NCBI GenBank assembly: GCA_029268515.1
Contig: JAQWNP010000014.1
Location: 1-64,000 of the forward strand
Direction: 5' to 3'
DNA: 64,000 bases
Source of the DNA: Phycisphaerales bacterium
GTDB taxonomy: Bacteria; Planctomycetota; Phycisphaerae; Phycisphaerales; SM1A02
Made by a program: the position numbers and the translations under genes. Below, in pieces: positions 7,101 to 15,709 of this stretch (the first letter of the stretch is position 1; every line of letters starts with the position of its first letter). The notes below the pieces were generated by a model. That model did no database searches. It saw nothing but the letters and a program-made list of their open reading frames with translations, and was not told where the DNA came from.

Positions 7101-7931
7101 GCCGCGCTGAAAAACGATCTTTGCCTTGCCGGCATCGTCAGGACCAATCGCGGGCCACTTGACATCGTAATCATTGAAGCGTGTCAGCTGCGTATGCTGA
7201 TCGTTGGATGTGTTGTACTTCCAGAGATTCAAGCGGTGCTCATCACCTGCATCTGAAAGATAAAATAATTCATCGTCATGCCACATGGGAATTGTGTCGG
7301 TGCCTTCCCAATCAGTCACGCGTTTCGATTCACCGGTTTCCATGTTGACCAACCAGATGTCACTGGCCATACCACCGCGATAACGTTTCCATGTTCGATT
7401 GTCGCGCTGGTTTGGTGTATAGGCGAGCCAAGTGCCACTTTTATTCATCACAGGATTAGCGCCGTAAGGCACTGGTAATTGTTTTGGTAAGCCGCCTTCG
7501 CTATTGACTTGGAAGGGGCTTTCGGTCATGGGAAGGGTGCCCATACTGCGAGCACTAAAGAGAAGGTCGCCATCATTGGTCCAGTCACTTAAGACTTCGC
7601 CGCTGGGGTGGTGGGTGATTCTTTGGGGGACGCCACCTCTGACAGGCACGGTGTAAATGTCACGGCCGCCATCGTAGTTGCCAACAAAGGCGACTTGGGA
7701 GCCATCTGGATTGAAGCGGGGCATGAGCTCAACACCAGCAGGCGAAGCAAGTGGCAAAGCTGTGCCGCCATCCAAAGGAACACGCCAGAGATCATTGCCA
7801 TAAACAAAGACAATGTCTTGAGAAGAGATATCTGGATAGCGATACATCGAGGCGCCACCTTGGGCTTGGTCAGCGTCTTGGAAGGCCGGTGCAGTCAAAG
7901 TAAGGGTCAGTGCCAGCATTGGGCTCAGCAT
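4137..7931 (-). CDS. Tricorn-type S41 protease with acidic insert
   Basis: The 1264-residue product is a secreted homologue of tricorn protease, a large serine peptidase that degrades peptides. A signal peptide (MLSPMLALTLTLTAPA) opens it, then an N-terminal TolB-like beta-propeller (for example YPDISSQDIVFVYGNDLWRV and WSPDGKWIAYFSDEPGEYEVYV). The core, PDZ and S41 catalytic domains follow. The likely nucleophile is Ser1144 in NGMAGSGGDMFPW and the likely catalytic His874 in LNVGHAYY. Between propeller and core, about residues 540-710, lies an insert: a run of glutamates and aspartates, a small beta-rich domain (FSGTWDLSV onward), then a second acidic stretch. Archaeal tricorn is cytosolic and lacks this insert; the signal peptide here implies the periplasm. 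GGAG upstream supports the ATG at 7931. Confidence 0.9.
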   Translation of the reverse strand: MLSPMLALTLTLTAPAFQDADQAQGGASMYRYPDISSQDIVFVYGNDLWRVPLDGGTALPLASPAGVELMPRFNPDGSQVAFVGNYDGGRDIYTVPVRGGVPQRITHHPSGEVLSDWTNDGDLLFSARSMGTLPMTESPFQVNSEGGLPKQLPVPYGANPVMNKSGTWLAYTPNQRDNRTWKRYRGGMASDIWLVNMETGESKRVTDWEGTDTIPMWHDDELFYLSDAGDEHRLNLWKYNTSNDQHTQLTRFNDYDVKWPAIGPDDAGKAKIVFQRGPAIWVYDDQTKTTKPIDIDVPGATASLRPKMVDTSDFIQQMGISPTAKRAVAEARGDIWTMPAKKGSPRNLTRTSAFAERTPSWSPDGKWIAYFSDEPGEYEVYVRKSDGSDEPRRLTTDMGPYKNNIWWLPNSESLLYSDKTGTAYLIDLESGERTKMGKNQWGLFTSPSFSNDSRWIAWSAGDDNSPQGRIHLYDTESGETNVVTDSMFSDSAPTFDRAGDYLYFTSQRQFSPSYSDIDLSWIYDDSGVLVAVPLRDDVEHPWLEESDEEEWEEDEEEEEEEEEPAADDDADEENTDEQTPVDEQTDAFSGTWDLSVSMPQVGEISMVLKIQLASDNTLSGTLTSDMFNAQVTGTFDPASGDFQMQVTMDGGTIVMVEGSVKDGQLDGVGSVNGENPAPVTGTRRAPGADNAEDDAEDEEDTDPVEIDLDGFEARSFKLPVSPGNFSNLRVNDRNQLMYVRQGDNGGIKVIDISDEDPSESSAGTGRAFALSADGKKILVPSGSGARIRTAGAGSGGDSVVMEPMLANINPRDEWRQVTNDAWRIQRDYFYDPNLHGVDWEAVRDQYVPMVDQAMTREDVSYIIGEMIGELNVGHAYYWGGDGESQPSRNVGMLGVDWEVASRDPQEWAQARTDQATAEAAEETDNEESEETTDEEPRDFFADLPESWPPAYRVAHVYGGGSWDVDARNPINAQGLDLSQGDFILAVNGVPLDTTRDPWSSFIGTSGRTMVLTVSDKPVMDDDARDIVVKPTGSERRLRYRDWIESNRAKVDELSDGQVGYIYVPNTGQDGQSDLIRQFYGQAHKPALIIDERWNGGGQIPTRFIEMLNRPVTNYWARRDSKDWKWPPDSHQGPKAMLINGMAGSGGDMFPWLFRRNNLGPIIGTRTWGGLVGISGNPRLIDGGYTAVPTFGFYEADGTWGVEGHGVDPDIEVIDDPALMKDGGDPQLERAVQEMLKSLETEAYAPPQRPASPDRSGMGITEEDK

Positions 7932-8038
7932 GATGGGGGCTCCGTTTGGGGCTTCTAGTTGGATTTGGCATCTTAGCTCAAATGACGATCTAGCTCTTCG
8001 TCAATGCAGGCTATGCTCTAGCTCTCTATAAAGGATGG

Positions 8039-9106
8039 ATGGCCCGTGACAGACAAATGGCAAAATCGCCGATGAAGCGTGACCGAGCCCGTCGGCTGAC
8101 ACGTTCGATGAGTTTTTGGTTTAGGGAATCAGCACGCAAGCTGCCGTGGCGACAACGGAGAACGGCGTATCACGCGTTGGTCTCAGAGTTCATGCTGCAA
8201 CAGACCCAGGTCAGCCGTGTCTTGGAATACTTCCCATCCTTTATCAGGCGTTTTCCAACCATGCGGTCATTGGCTGAGGCAGATGAGCAGGAGGTGCTCG
8301 CGGCCTGGCAAGGGCTGGGCTATTACCGTCGGGCTCGGAATCTCCATCGAGCGGCTCGCCAGATCATGGCAGAACATGGCGGGCGTCTTCCTCGGGAGAT
8401 TGACCAACTCATAGATCTGCCAGGAATTGGCCGGTTTACAGCAGGTTCACTGGCTTCAATCTTGTTCGGTCAGGCCCAACCAATCGTGGATGGCAATGTG
8501 TTGCGAGTGCTCAGTCGACTCGAAGGCGAATCTCTGACTGATGAACAGGCCTGGCATTTGGCAGAGATCCTTGTCAATCAGGCTGATGATCCTGCTGTTT
8601 TCAATGAGGCGCTCATGGAAATGGGCGCGATTGTGTGCACGCCATCGGCGCCACGGTGCGGTGCGTGCAAATTAAAACGTCTTTGCCGCGCGCGTCGCCA
8701 GGGTATACAGGAAGAAGTGCCGGTGGCTCGGTCTCGAAAGAAGCCCAAGCAGGTGCATCACTATGTGGTCATTGTGAGATGGGGGAAGAAGCTTCTGTTT
8801 CAAAAGCGGCCACCAGAAGGGCTGTGGTCAAATATGTGGCAACTACCCACCATTGAGTCAGATCAAGTTCGCAAGCTCCAGGATCTGGCCTTTGCGGCGC
8901 CCGTATCGGGGCTTTGTCAGGTCGGTCGCTTTGATCATCAAACCACCCATCGCCGTATCCGATTCCATGTCTTGGAAGGCCAGATCACGCCATCCTCAGC
9001 GGGTGGTCGTAGTGGTACCTGGCGGAGGCCTGGTGATGTTGATGATTTGCCAATGAGTAATGCCCAGCGCAAGGCTCTTGCCATGGCAAGCAGTCAAGCC
9101 AGTTGA
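8039..9106 (+). CDS. mutY: A/G-specific adenine glycosylase MutY
   Basis: MutY removes adenine mispaired with 8-oxoguanine. The catalytic Glu is seen in EFMLQQTQV (residue 50 from this start), the helix-hairpin-helix as LPGIGRFTAGSLASILFG, and the catalytic Asp in VDGNVLRVLSR. The iron-sulphur ligands have the classic spacing C-x6-C-x2-C-x5-C (CTPSAPRC onward). A C-terminal NUDIX-like domain (KLLFQKRPPEGLWSNMWQLP) recognises 8-oxoG. Length 355 is normal. The start is uncertain: ATG 8039 has AAGG very close, while ATG 8060 would trim seven residues outside the domain. Confidence 0.95.
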   Translation: MARDRQMAKSPMKRDRARRLTRSMSFWFRESARKLPWRQRRTAYHALVSEFMLQQTQVSRVLEYFPSFIRRFPTMRSLAEADEQEVLAAWQGLGYYRRARNLHRAARQIMAEHGGRLPREIDQLIDLPGIGRFTAGSLASILFGQAQPIVDGNVLRVLSRLEGESLTDEQAWHLAEILVNQADDPAVFNEALMEMGAIVCTPSAPRCGACKLKRLCRARRQGIQEEVPVARSRKKPKQVHHYVVIVRWGKKLLFQKRPPEGLWSNMWQLPTIESDQVRKLQDLAFAAPVSGLCQVGRFDHQTTHRRIRFHVLEGQITPSSAGGRSGTWRRPGDVDDLPMSNAQRKALAMASSQAS

Positions 9107-9111
9107 GCTAT

Positions 9112-11430
9112 TTACACTGCTGCGGTGGTTGAGAGCTGCACTTCTGATTCGACCGGAACCTGGTCCGGGTAGTTAATGCGGCCGTGGTGAATCGCAGCGA
9201 CACGATGTGTGATGGCCTTTTCAATCGTGGCAAGCTCTCTAAAACTCAGGCCACAATCATCAAACTGACCGTCGAGTAATCTTTTGCGGCTCAGTTCTGA
9301 CACCAAGTGGGCAATGCGAGCAGGGTTGGGATCATGCAAAGCACGTGAGGCAGATTCGACCGCATCAGAGAGCATGAGTATGGCGGCTTCTTTGGTATGT
9401 GGTTTCGGGCCGGGGTAACGGAACTCAAACTCATCGATTGTTTGATCTTCATGCTCGGCTTGGGTCTTTGCCGCATGATAGAAGTACTCCACCAATGTCG
9501 TTCCATGGTGGCTGCCAATAAAGTGTTGCACGGTGCGCGGCAGATTGTATTCGCGGGCGAGTTCAACGCCGTCTTTCACGTGACCAATAATGACAAGTAG
9601 GCTCATGGCAGGGCTCAGCTTGTCGTGTTTGTTTTGGCCGCCGCCTTGGTTTTCGATGAAGTATTCAGGCTTATTGATTTTGCCAATGTCGTGATAGAGC
9701 GCACCAACATAAACCAAGAGGCTATCAGCGCCGATTGAATCAGCAGCGGCTTCGGCAATGTTGGCAACTTGTAATGAGTGGTGATAGGTGCCCGGCGCTT
9801 TTTGTTGCAACTGTCGGAGTAATGGTTGTTTTGGATCACGCAATTCAGCCAGTGTCATGCCTGTCGTAATATCGAATAGTCGTTCAATGCTTGGCAGGAT
9901 GCCGAGTACCACAAAACCAACAGCGAAGGCTGCGAGTCCAGAGAAGACAGCTCGGGCAAGAATTTCATATATGAAGCCGTCGACGGTCGGTGTTAGCACC
10001 AGGCCTAAGAGGATGGCGCCAATAAAGAAGACAATGGCTGACATTGCGGTTGCGCGAATGAGTGTATTTCGCGTTCGAACATCACTCAGCATGCCAATGG
10101 CTGTGCCGCAGCCAGCAAGCAAGAGCACGAAGAAGCCAACGCCCATTTCGATCGCAATGGCTGTCATGGCCACTTGCAGTGCGCAGATTAAGAAGGCAAG
10201 GCGCTGGTCATAGGCAAGCAGCACAATGAGCGTTACAAAGAGAATTGGTGCGATGGCAGCAGGGAGCAGAAAGTTCGGAATCTCGGCCGTAATGAAGACG
10301 GTCACCGCAAGCATCGAAACCATTAGGACACAGAGCGTGGACATGCGCAGTGGGTTCTTCGGAATCTTGGGGTATACAGAGTAAAAGTAGGCGCCCATGA
10401 ACACAGCAAAGATCACCATGAGGCCAATCACGCCCTGGCGCGGTATCCACTTTTGGAAGGCTGAGCTGGTTGCCCAGTACTGTTGGCTCTCTTGAACAAG
10501 TTCGTCGTACTGAAGTGGCGTGAGTTTTTCACCTCGACGGTAGATGACCTCGCCGGCACGGTGTTCGATTCGTGTTGGTTGAACGCTTGCTTCAGCTTGA
10601 TCTGCATCGCTTTGCGTTGCCTCGGGATCGAAGATGATGGTCGGCTGGGCTTCGTCAGCGACGCGCGCAGAAACAAACGGCGCCACGTTGGGTGGGAAGC
10701 CGGCTTCACGCACCAGCTCGTTAACGCGACTGGCCATTGGTGAATCAGCGCCCTCGCTGAGGTCGATTGCTCGGCCAAGGCTGCGACGCCTGACGCCACT
10801 GGAAAGGAGTAGGGCTCGATTAATGGCTGGCGTGGTCGAGTAAATTTGAAATTGCTCGCCCGTCAGTAATGGGTGCTCAGTGAGTTCTTCTGAGATGAGC
10901 GCATTGACCATTCGCTGCCAGGTGCGCGTTGGGGCGCCATCTGTTGACATTTGTTGCAACGCGGCCAAGCCAGCATCGGTAAGCTTGAATTCTTGGATCA
11001 GTTGGTGGTCGATATCTGCAAGTGATGTCTTGCTTGCCACTGCAGTAGGCAAACCGTTCAGCGCTGCCTCAAGGCGATCGAGATAGGAGGTGTTTAGCTG
11101 ATAGATTCGAGGTGAGCTTTTGCGTGCTTCAAGTTTTCTTTCTTGCGTCGCCTTGGCATCCTCAACGGTGTAGTCGAGGCGTTTGACATAGGTGTCCTGC
11201 ATAATTTGTCCATGCAGGACCTTGACCTGATCGCGTGACCAGATCACCAGGGCGCTTGAGACGATTGCAAATGCCAGAAGCGTGACCACGGTGGTCAGCA
11301 AAGCTGGTTGCCGAATGGCATGCCAGAAGCGACTCGAACGGCGCGGCAGAAGCTGTCGTCGAAGTTCTTCGCGACGAGCCTGTGATCGTGTCGGGTTGGC
11401 TTTGGTTGATTTACCCATTTCAGGAAGCAT
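9112..11430 (-). CDS. PgpH/YqfF-type 7TM-HD phosphodiesterase
   Basis: The protein of about 772 residues has the PgpH layout: an N-terminal TM helix, a large extracytoplasmic 7TMR-HDED region (to about residue 330), seven membrane helices, and a cytoplasmic HD domain (GTYHHSLQVANIAEAAADS ... LYHDIGKINKPEYF) with the metal-binding His and HD residues intact. Characterised members hydrolyse cyclic di-AMP. The start at 11430 is chosen because GGAGCAGGG precedes it directly; an in-frame ATG lies 21 bases upstream without a Shine-Dalgarno. It converges with mutY, five bases apart. No c-di-AMP synthase is in the window. Confidence 0.88.
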   Translation of the reverse strand: MLPEMGKSTKANPTRSQARREELRRQLLPRRSSRFWHAIRQPALLTTVVTLLAFAIVSSALVIWSRDQVKVLHGQIMQDTYVKRLDYTVEDAKATQERKLEARKSSPRIYQLNTSYLDRLEAALNGLPTAVASKTSLADIDHQLIQEFKLTDAGLAALQQMSTDGAPTRTWQRMVNALISEELTEHPLLTGEQFQIYSTTPAINRALLLSSGVRRRSLGRAIDLSEGADSPMASRVNELVREAGFPPNVAPFVSARVADEAQPTIIFDPEATQSDADQAEASVQPTRIEHRAGEVIYRRGEKLTPLQYDELVQESQQYWATSSAFQKWIPRQGVIGLMVIFAVFMGAYFYSVYPKIPKNPLRMSTLCVLMVSMLAVTVFITAEIPNFLLPAAIAPILFVTLIVLLAYDQRLAFLICALQVAMTAIAIEMGVGFFVLLLAGCGTAIGMLSDVRTRNTLIRATAMSAIVFFIGAILLGLVLTPTVDGFIYEILARAVFSGLAAFAVGFVVLGILPSIERLFDITTGMTLAELRDPKQPLLRQLQQKAPGTYHHSLQVANIAEAAADSIGADSLLVYVGALYHDIGKINKPEYFIENQGGGQNKHDKLSPAMSLLVIIGHVKDGVELAREYNLPRTVQHFIGSHHGTTLVEYFYHAAKTQAEHEDQTIDEFEFRYPGPKPHTKEAAILMLSDAVESASRALHDPNPARIAHLVSELSRKRLLDGQFDDCGLSFRELATIEKAITHRVAAIHHGRINYPDQVPVESEVQLSTTAAV

Positions 11431-11594
11431 CCCTGCTCCGTGGCTTCGCATTGGCCGTCCGGGGAACTAAGGCGGCCATCGATCACGATGACTGAGGTCT
11501 CGCCCGCCTTTGGCCTTCTCGTCGATAACCTTATCGGCAGATAAGCGTCGGGCAAGCGCCGAGAGTGGTATTATCCAAAGACAATGGATCTAGA

Positions 11595-11610
11595 ACCCCT
11601 CTAGAGGGGT
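11595..11610. promoter_or_regulatory. 16-bp perfect palindrome upstream of lipoprotein gene
   Basis: ACCCCTCTAGAGGGGT lies 18 bases before the start codon of the next gene, in the intergenic region shared with the divergent pgpH-like gene. It is followed by A6. A perfect palindrome at this position suits an operator; as RNA it would form a hairpin near the ribosome-binding site. Confidence 0.45.
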
Positions 11611-11628
11611 AAAAAACAGGGTATCGAC

Positions 11629-12312
11629 ATGATGGTACGTTGGCAGTCAGGCCTGAGTTTGATTTTAAGCGGTTCTTCAATCATGGGTGCCTTCGCACTT
11701 TTTGGGGGGGTTGCCGGATCTGGCTGCGCCAGCTCGCAGGGGGACGAGGTTGATCAATCCAAGCTGGTGTATGAGGCCGATTGGGCTCGTCCCATTCTGG
11801 GCGCCGATGGCACTGATCGATACCGAACCCGTCGGTATTTAAGTGAATCTGATGAGAAGAATGTCGAAGAGATTCTGCGCTCTATTGCGGCTGAATGGCA
11901 TGTTACAGAATTGCCGGTGACATCACCTGGAAAACTCCGCTGGGTTGATATGGATGACGCAGTTCGACTTGCTTGTGATGACAGTGAAGTCGCAACAACA
12001 TCGAAGTCCGTCACTGGTACGGGAATGCAATATGGTTTGTTGAATATTGTTGGGTTGCCTGGAAGCTTGGTCATTACGCGAACAGATGATGATCGTGCCT
12101 ACACAGCGCAGTGTCAGATCGGATTGTTCCCAGGCTTAGTATCCAATCAAGCGAGCGCAGATCTGCTGATTAAGAATGTACGCAAGCAGATGGAATTGAT
12201 CGCAGCCGAACGCCGTCGTTTTTTGACACATGAGCATGCTCAAGCCGAAACGTTCGAGGCGATTGAAAAAAAGGATCAGGAATCAAAGTCGTTAGGGGAT
12301 GGCTCTGGTTAG
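11629..12312 (+). CDS. Putative lipoprotein, function unknown
   Basis: The 227-residue protein starts with a hydrophobic signal ending in VAGSGC-ASS, a plausible if not canonical lipobox, so it is probably membrane-anchored. I see no recognisable domain in the rest: a charged region (YRTRRYLSESDEKNVEEIL), a hydrophobic centre (YGLLNIVGLPGSLVITRTDD) and a charged, helical C terminus. Two adjacent ATG codons (11629, 11632) are equally good starts. The 3' end overlaps the convergent gatA by 21 bp. Confidence 0.65.
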   Translation: MMVRWQSGLSLILSGSSIMGAFALFGGVAGSGCASSQGDEVDQSKLVYEADWARPILGADGTDRYRTRRYLSESDEKNVEEILRSIAAEWHVTELPVTSPGKLRWVDMDDAVRLACDDSEVATTSKSVTGTGMQYGLLNIVGLPGSLVITRTDDDRAYTAQCQIGLFPGLVSNQASADLLIKNVRKQMELIAAERRRFLTHEHAQAETFEAIEKKDQESKSLGDGSG

Positions 12313-13755
12313 CGTGCCGATGGATTTCTCAAGCAGATGTGCGATGCGGAACATGGTTGGTTCTGTGTAAGACTGGCACTGAATTTGAACGCCGATAGGA
12401 AGTTTGTTTCCGTCAATGTCAGTAAAGCCAGCAGGGACCGAGATGCCGCAGATGCCCGCGATATTGGTGTTTGCCGTATAAACATCGCAAAGGTACATGG
12501 AAATCGGATCACTCTTAGCGCCCTTTTTGAACGCCGGCGTTGGTGATGTGGGCCCAATCAATGCATCACACTTTTTGAAGGCCTCATCATACTCCTGCTT
12601 AATCAAACGTCTGACCTGTAATGCCCGTTTGTAGTAGGCGTCGTAATAGCCAGCGCTCAGTACATAGGTTCCAAGCATGATGCGCCGTTGCACTTCAGGC
12701 CCAAACCCCTCGGCGCGGCTGCGCGCGTAAAGTTCAAAAAGAGCTTCTCCTGGTTCAAGCTTTGCTCGATGCCCGAAGCGAATGCCATCGTATCGAGCGA
12801 GATTGCTTGAAGCCTCAGCGGGTGCCAGGACGTAGTAGGTTGAGATGCCATACGCAGTGAGTGGTAACTCAACTTCAATGATCTCACATCCGGCTTGCCG
12901 GTAGACATCGATCGCTGCTTCGATCGCAGCGGTCACGGTTGGATCATTGTCACTGGAAAAATATTGGCGGGGCACACCAATACGCCACGTTTGATCTGGT
13001 TCTTTCAGTGCGGCGCTATAGTCAGGCACCGCCACATTTGCAGAGGTGGAGTCATGTGCGTCAAGGCCAGCAATGATCTGAAGCATCGCAGCTGCGTCTT
13101 CAACGGTATGAGTAAACGGTCCAATCTGGTCAAGACTTGATCCGAATGCAATCAGGCCCCAGCGGCTGACCCGTCCATAACTTGGCTTGCAGCCAACCAC
13201 GCCACACAGTGCAGCTGGTTGTCTGATTGATCCGCCAGTATCTGAGCCAATCGATGCGCAGCACAGACCTGCAGTCACAGCGGCGGCGCTACCACCCGAT
13301 GAGCCGCCTGGTACACGGGATGTGTCCCAGGGGTTGGACGTGGCGCCCCAGGCGCAGTGTTCTGTCGACGAGCCCATGGCAAATTCGTCGCAATTTGTTT
13401 TACCGAGAATGATTGCACCAGCTGCTTCAAGTTTCTCAACCGCAGTTGCGCTGTAAGGGCTATTGAAGTTTTCAAGTATTCTTGAGCCGGCAGTGGTAGA
13501 ACCAAAGTCGGTGACAATGTTGTCTTTGACTGCAATGGGTACACCAGCCAAGGGGCCAGGATCCTCGCCAGCGTCAAGGGCGGCATCAATCGCTTTGGCC
13601 TGTTCAGTTGCTCTTTCCGGATATGTTTCGTGATAAGCATTGATGGTGCCGTCGATCGCATCAATACGCTCAAGGAAATGATGGCAGGTCTCAAGTGCAG
13701 ATGTTTTACGAGACCGTATTTGATTTGCGAGGGATATAAGGCTCTGTGTATGCAT
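12292..13755 (-). CDS. gatA: Glu-tRNA(Gln)/Asp-tRNA(Asn) amidotransferase subunit A
   Basis: GatA releases ammonia from glutamine for transamidation of Glu-tRNA(Gln) or Asp-tRNA(Asn). The amidase signature is complete: catalytic Lys in VAVKDNI, the cis-Ser in GGSSGGSAAAV and the nucleophile Ser in SIGSDTGGSIRQPA. The GatA-type GSSTEHCAWGATSNPW segment separates it from other amidases. Length 487 is standard. gatC lies 18 bp upstream on the same strand; gatB is not in the window. Confidence 0.97.
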   Translation of the reverse strand: MHTQSLISLANQIRSRKTSALETCHHFLERIDAIDGTINAYHETYPERATEQAKAIDAALDAGEDPGPLAGVPIAVKDNIVTDFGSTTAGSRILENFNSPYSATAVEKLEAAGAIILGKTNCDEFAMGSSTEHCAWGATSNPWDTSRVPGGSSGGSAAAVTAGLCCASIGSDTGGSIRQPAALCGVVGCKPSYGRVSRWGLIAFGSSLDQIGPFTHTVEDAAAMLQIIAGLDAHDSTSANVAVPDYSAALKEPDQTWRIGVPRQYFSSDNDPTVTAAIEAAIDVYRQAGCEIIEVELPLTAYGISTYYVLAPAEASSNLARYDGIRFGHRAKLEPGEALFELYARSRAEGFGPEVQRRIMLGTYVLSAGYYDAYYKRALQVRRLIKQEYDEAFKKCDALIGPTSPTPAFKKGAKSDPISMYLCDVYTANTNIAGICGISVPAGFTDIDGNKLPIGVQIQCQSYTEPTMFRIAHLLEKSIGTLTRAIP

Positions 13756-13773
13756 GGCGTTCTTGTCTGGGGC

Positions 13774-14109
13774 TTAGGCCCCGCCTCCATCGCCGAGGAC
13801 CTTTGGAACTGCCAGGAGGGGGCCTTGTTTCTGTGGCGCGTTGGCAAGGAACTGCTCAGCAGTCAGTGAAGGCTGAACTTGATCTTCATCAAGCCGGTTG
13901 ACTGAGGAAGCTTCAGCGCCTGGAGGTGGCGGGGGGTGGTTCATCGGTTCTACCCCAGTCACATCAAGTTCAGTCAGTTTTGCAACATGGTCAAGGACCC
14001 GTGTAAGCTGCTGTTGGTAGCTATCGAGCTGACTGGTATCTAAGTTCAGCCGGGCCAGTTTGGCGACATGGGCGACTGCCGCTTGATCGAGATGTTGGTC
14101 GTTGGACAT
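13774..14109 (-). CDS. gatC: Amidotransferase subunit C
   Basis: The 111-residue protein has the GatC pattern, AAVAHVAKLARLNLDTSQLDSYQQQL and later LDVTGVEPMNHPPPPPG, and stabilises GatA/GatB. I start at the ATG at 14109 because it gives the family N terminus (MSNDQHLDQAAV); an upstream GTG at 14142 adds 11 unrelated residues. It forms an operon with gatA. Confidence 0.92.
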   Translation of the reverse strand: MSNDQHLDQAAVAHVAKLARLNLDTSQLDSYQQQLTRVLDHVAKLTELDVTGVEPMNHPPPPPGAEASSVNRLDEDQVQPSLTAEQFLANAPQKQGPLLAVPKVLGDGGGA

Positions 14110-14284
14110 GAATTGAAGGTACCAAAAAGCATGCTCGCCCACTGGTCCCTATAGTGGCTGCTCGGGGGCGGCCAATCCAAGGAATCCGCTGGAGAAAATC
14201 GAGGCATACTATTGCCAGGTGATGGATCCTGGCTCAGTCAAAAGAGAATGGTCAATCTTGGATCAAATGATACACTGATATATC

Positions 14285-15709
14285 ATGAGTGAAACGAACC
14301 CACAGCACGAAGATCAGGCTCAGCATTCCAGGCAGGATGATGGTGTTGAGTCATCATTGCGGGGCAATGGCCAGCTGGTTTCGTTCATGACACGGATTAC
14401 GGTGGCAGCAGCCATTTTAGTGATCGCTTTCCTAGTCACCTTTTGGTTGGTCACGACCAAGACTTATCCAGCCAAGAATGATGATGGCGATGCCGGGCGT
14501 CGCGTTCAAGTCATGGTCGCTCAGTCGTTGCCAGTGCAGAGGCAATTTAATGGCTACGGTGTTGCTGAAGCGATGGACAGTGCAGATGTGCCTGCCCGCG
14601 TTAGCGCGACTGTCGCAAGTATTCCTAAGACAACGCTTCCGGGTGCCGCGATTGCCGGCGACCAGTTACTTGTTCAGCTCGATGACACTGACTTTTTGAA
14701 CCGGACTGAAGTGATTAGCCAAAACATTAAGAACCACCAAAGTCAGTTAGCAAGCCTTGATCTTGAGCAGCGTACGATCGCCAGTCGTGTTGAACTTCTT
14801 AAACAAGATGTTCAATTAGCCAGAGAAGAGCTCGAACGTGCCACCAATGCATTTGACCAGGGCGTGGCAGTGAAGGCAGAAGTTGATCGTCGAATGCAAA
14901 CACTTCTTGCAAAGCAAGAGTTCTTGTTGCAGGCCGAGGAAGCGATGGTGCAGGTCGATCCGCGCCGAGACCGATTGCAATCAATCCTTGATGCCGAAAG
15001 TGCGCAGCTTCGTCTTGCAAATTTGGATGTCGCCCGATGCAAGATCAAAAGTCCGTTGGATGGCGTCATTCAGTCAGTTGATATCGAGATTGGTGAGAAT
15101 GTTCAACTTGGTTCGCGGGTAGCGCGCGTTATTAATCTGAGACGCATTGAAGTGCCTTTGCGACTTCCGGCCAGTAGCCGAAGTAGTATTACTGTTGGTG
15201 ATCCAGTGCGGTTGAACTCGGCCGGTGCGGGTCGCGGGGTTTGGCATGCTTCTGTTGCACGGATATCTCCAGAAGACGCTTTGGACTCTCGGACGCTGAC
15301 GGTCTATGCGGAGTTAGAACAGGAGCCAGACGCAAAGGACTTGCTCGCACCAGGTAGTTTTTTGGCAGGCACTGTACAGGTGGCCCGTTCAGAAAATCGC
15401 TGGGTGGTGCCGCGTCGGGCTATTCAAGAAGGCCGAATTCAATATGTCAAAGATGATGTTGTGATGAGCCGTCCCGTCGAAGTCGACTATTCGATTAGCG
15501 AAGAGTTTCCTGTCTTTGGTCTTGGCGATGATCAGTGGGCAGTGCTCTTAGAACCGCTCCCGAAAGATATGTTCGTTGTTGTCAATTCGCAGCGAAGTTT
15601 GCTCGACGGTATGCCAGCCACGCCGTGGCAGGCGGGTAGTAATGATGCGGTGGCGACAAGTGCGACGCCTCTCAATGAAAATCAAGAAGTCGAGGATACG
15701 CCCCAGTGA
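14285..15709 (+). CDS. RND efflux periplasmic adaptor (membrane fusion protein)
   Basis: The 474-residue HlyD/AcrA-type adaptor links an RND pump to the outer membrane. After a polar N-terminal tail there is one TM helix (VAAAILVIAFLVTFWLV, about residues 38-54), a first lipoyl half (PARVSATVASIPKTTLPGAAI), a long alpha-hairpin rich in Q, L and E (about residues 135-235), the second lipoyl half (KIKSPLDGVIQSVDIEIGENVQLG) and a beta-barrel. Its stop overlaps the pump gene's GTG start by 4 bp, so translation is coupled. No outer-membrane channel gene is adjacent. Confidence 0.92.
   Translation: MSETNPQHEDQAQHSRQDDGVESSLRGNGQLVSFMTRITVAAAILVIAFLVTFWLVTTKTYPAKNDDGDAGRRVQVMVAQSLPVQRQFNGYGVAEAMDSADVPARVSATVASIPKTTLPGAAIAGDQLLVQLDDTDFLNRTEVISQNIKNHQSQLASLDLEQRTIASRVELLKQDVQLAREELERATNAFDQGVAVKAEVDRRMQTLLAKQEFLLQAEEAMVQVDPRRDRLQSILDAESAQLRLANLDVARCKIKSPLDGVIQSVDIEIGENVQLGSRVARVINLRRIEVPLRLPASSRSSITVGDPVRLNSAGAGRGVWHASVARISPEDALDSRTLTVYAELEQEPDAKDLLAPGSFLAGTVQVARSENRWVVPRRAIQEGRIQYVKDDVVMSRPVEVDYSISEEFPVFGLGDDQWAVLLEPLPKDMFVVVNSQRSLLDGMPATPWQAGSNDAVATSATPLNENQEVEDTPQ

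Noticed and set aside
15320-15340. GACGCAAAGG resembling the GEMM core
   Set aside because: It lies inside the RND adaptor coding sequence without the flanking stem.
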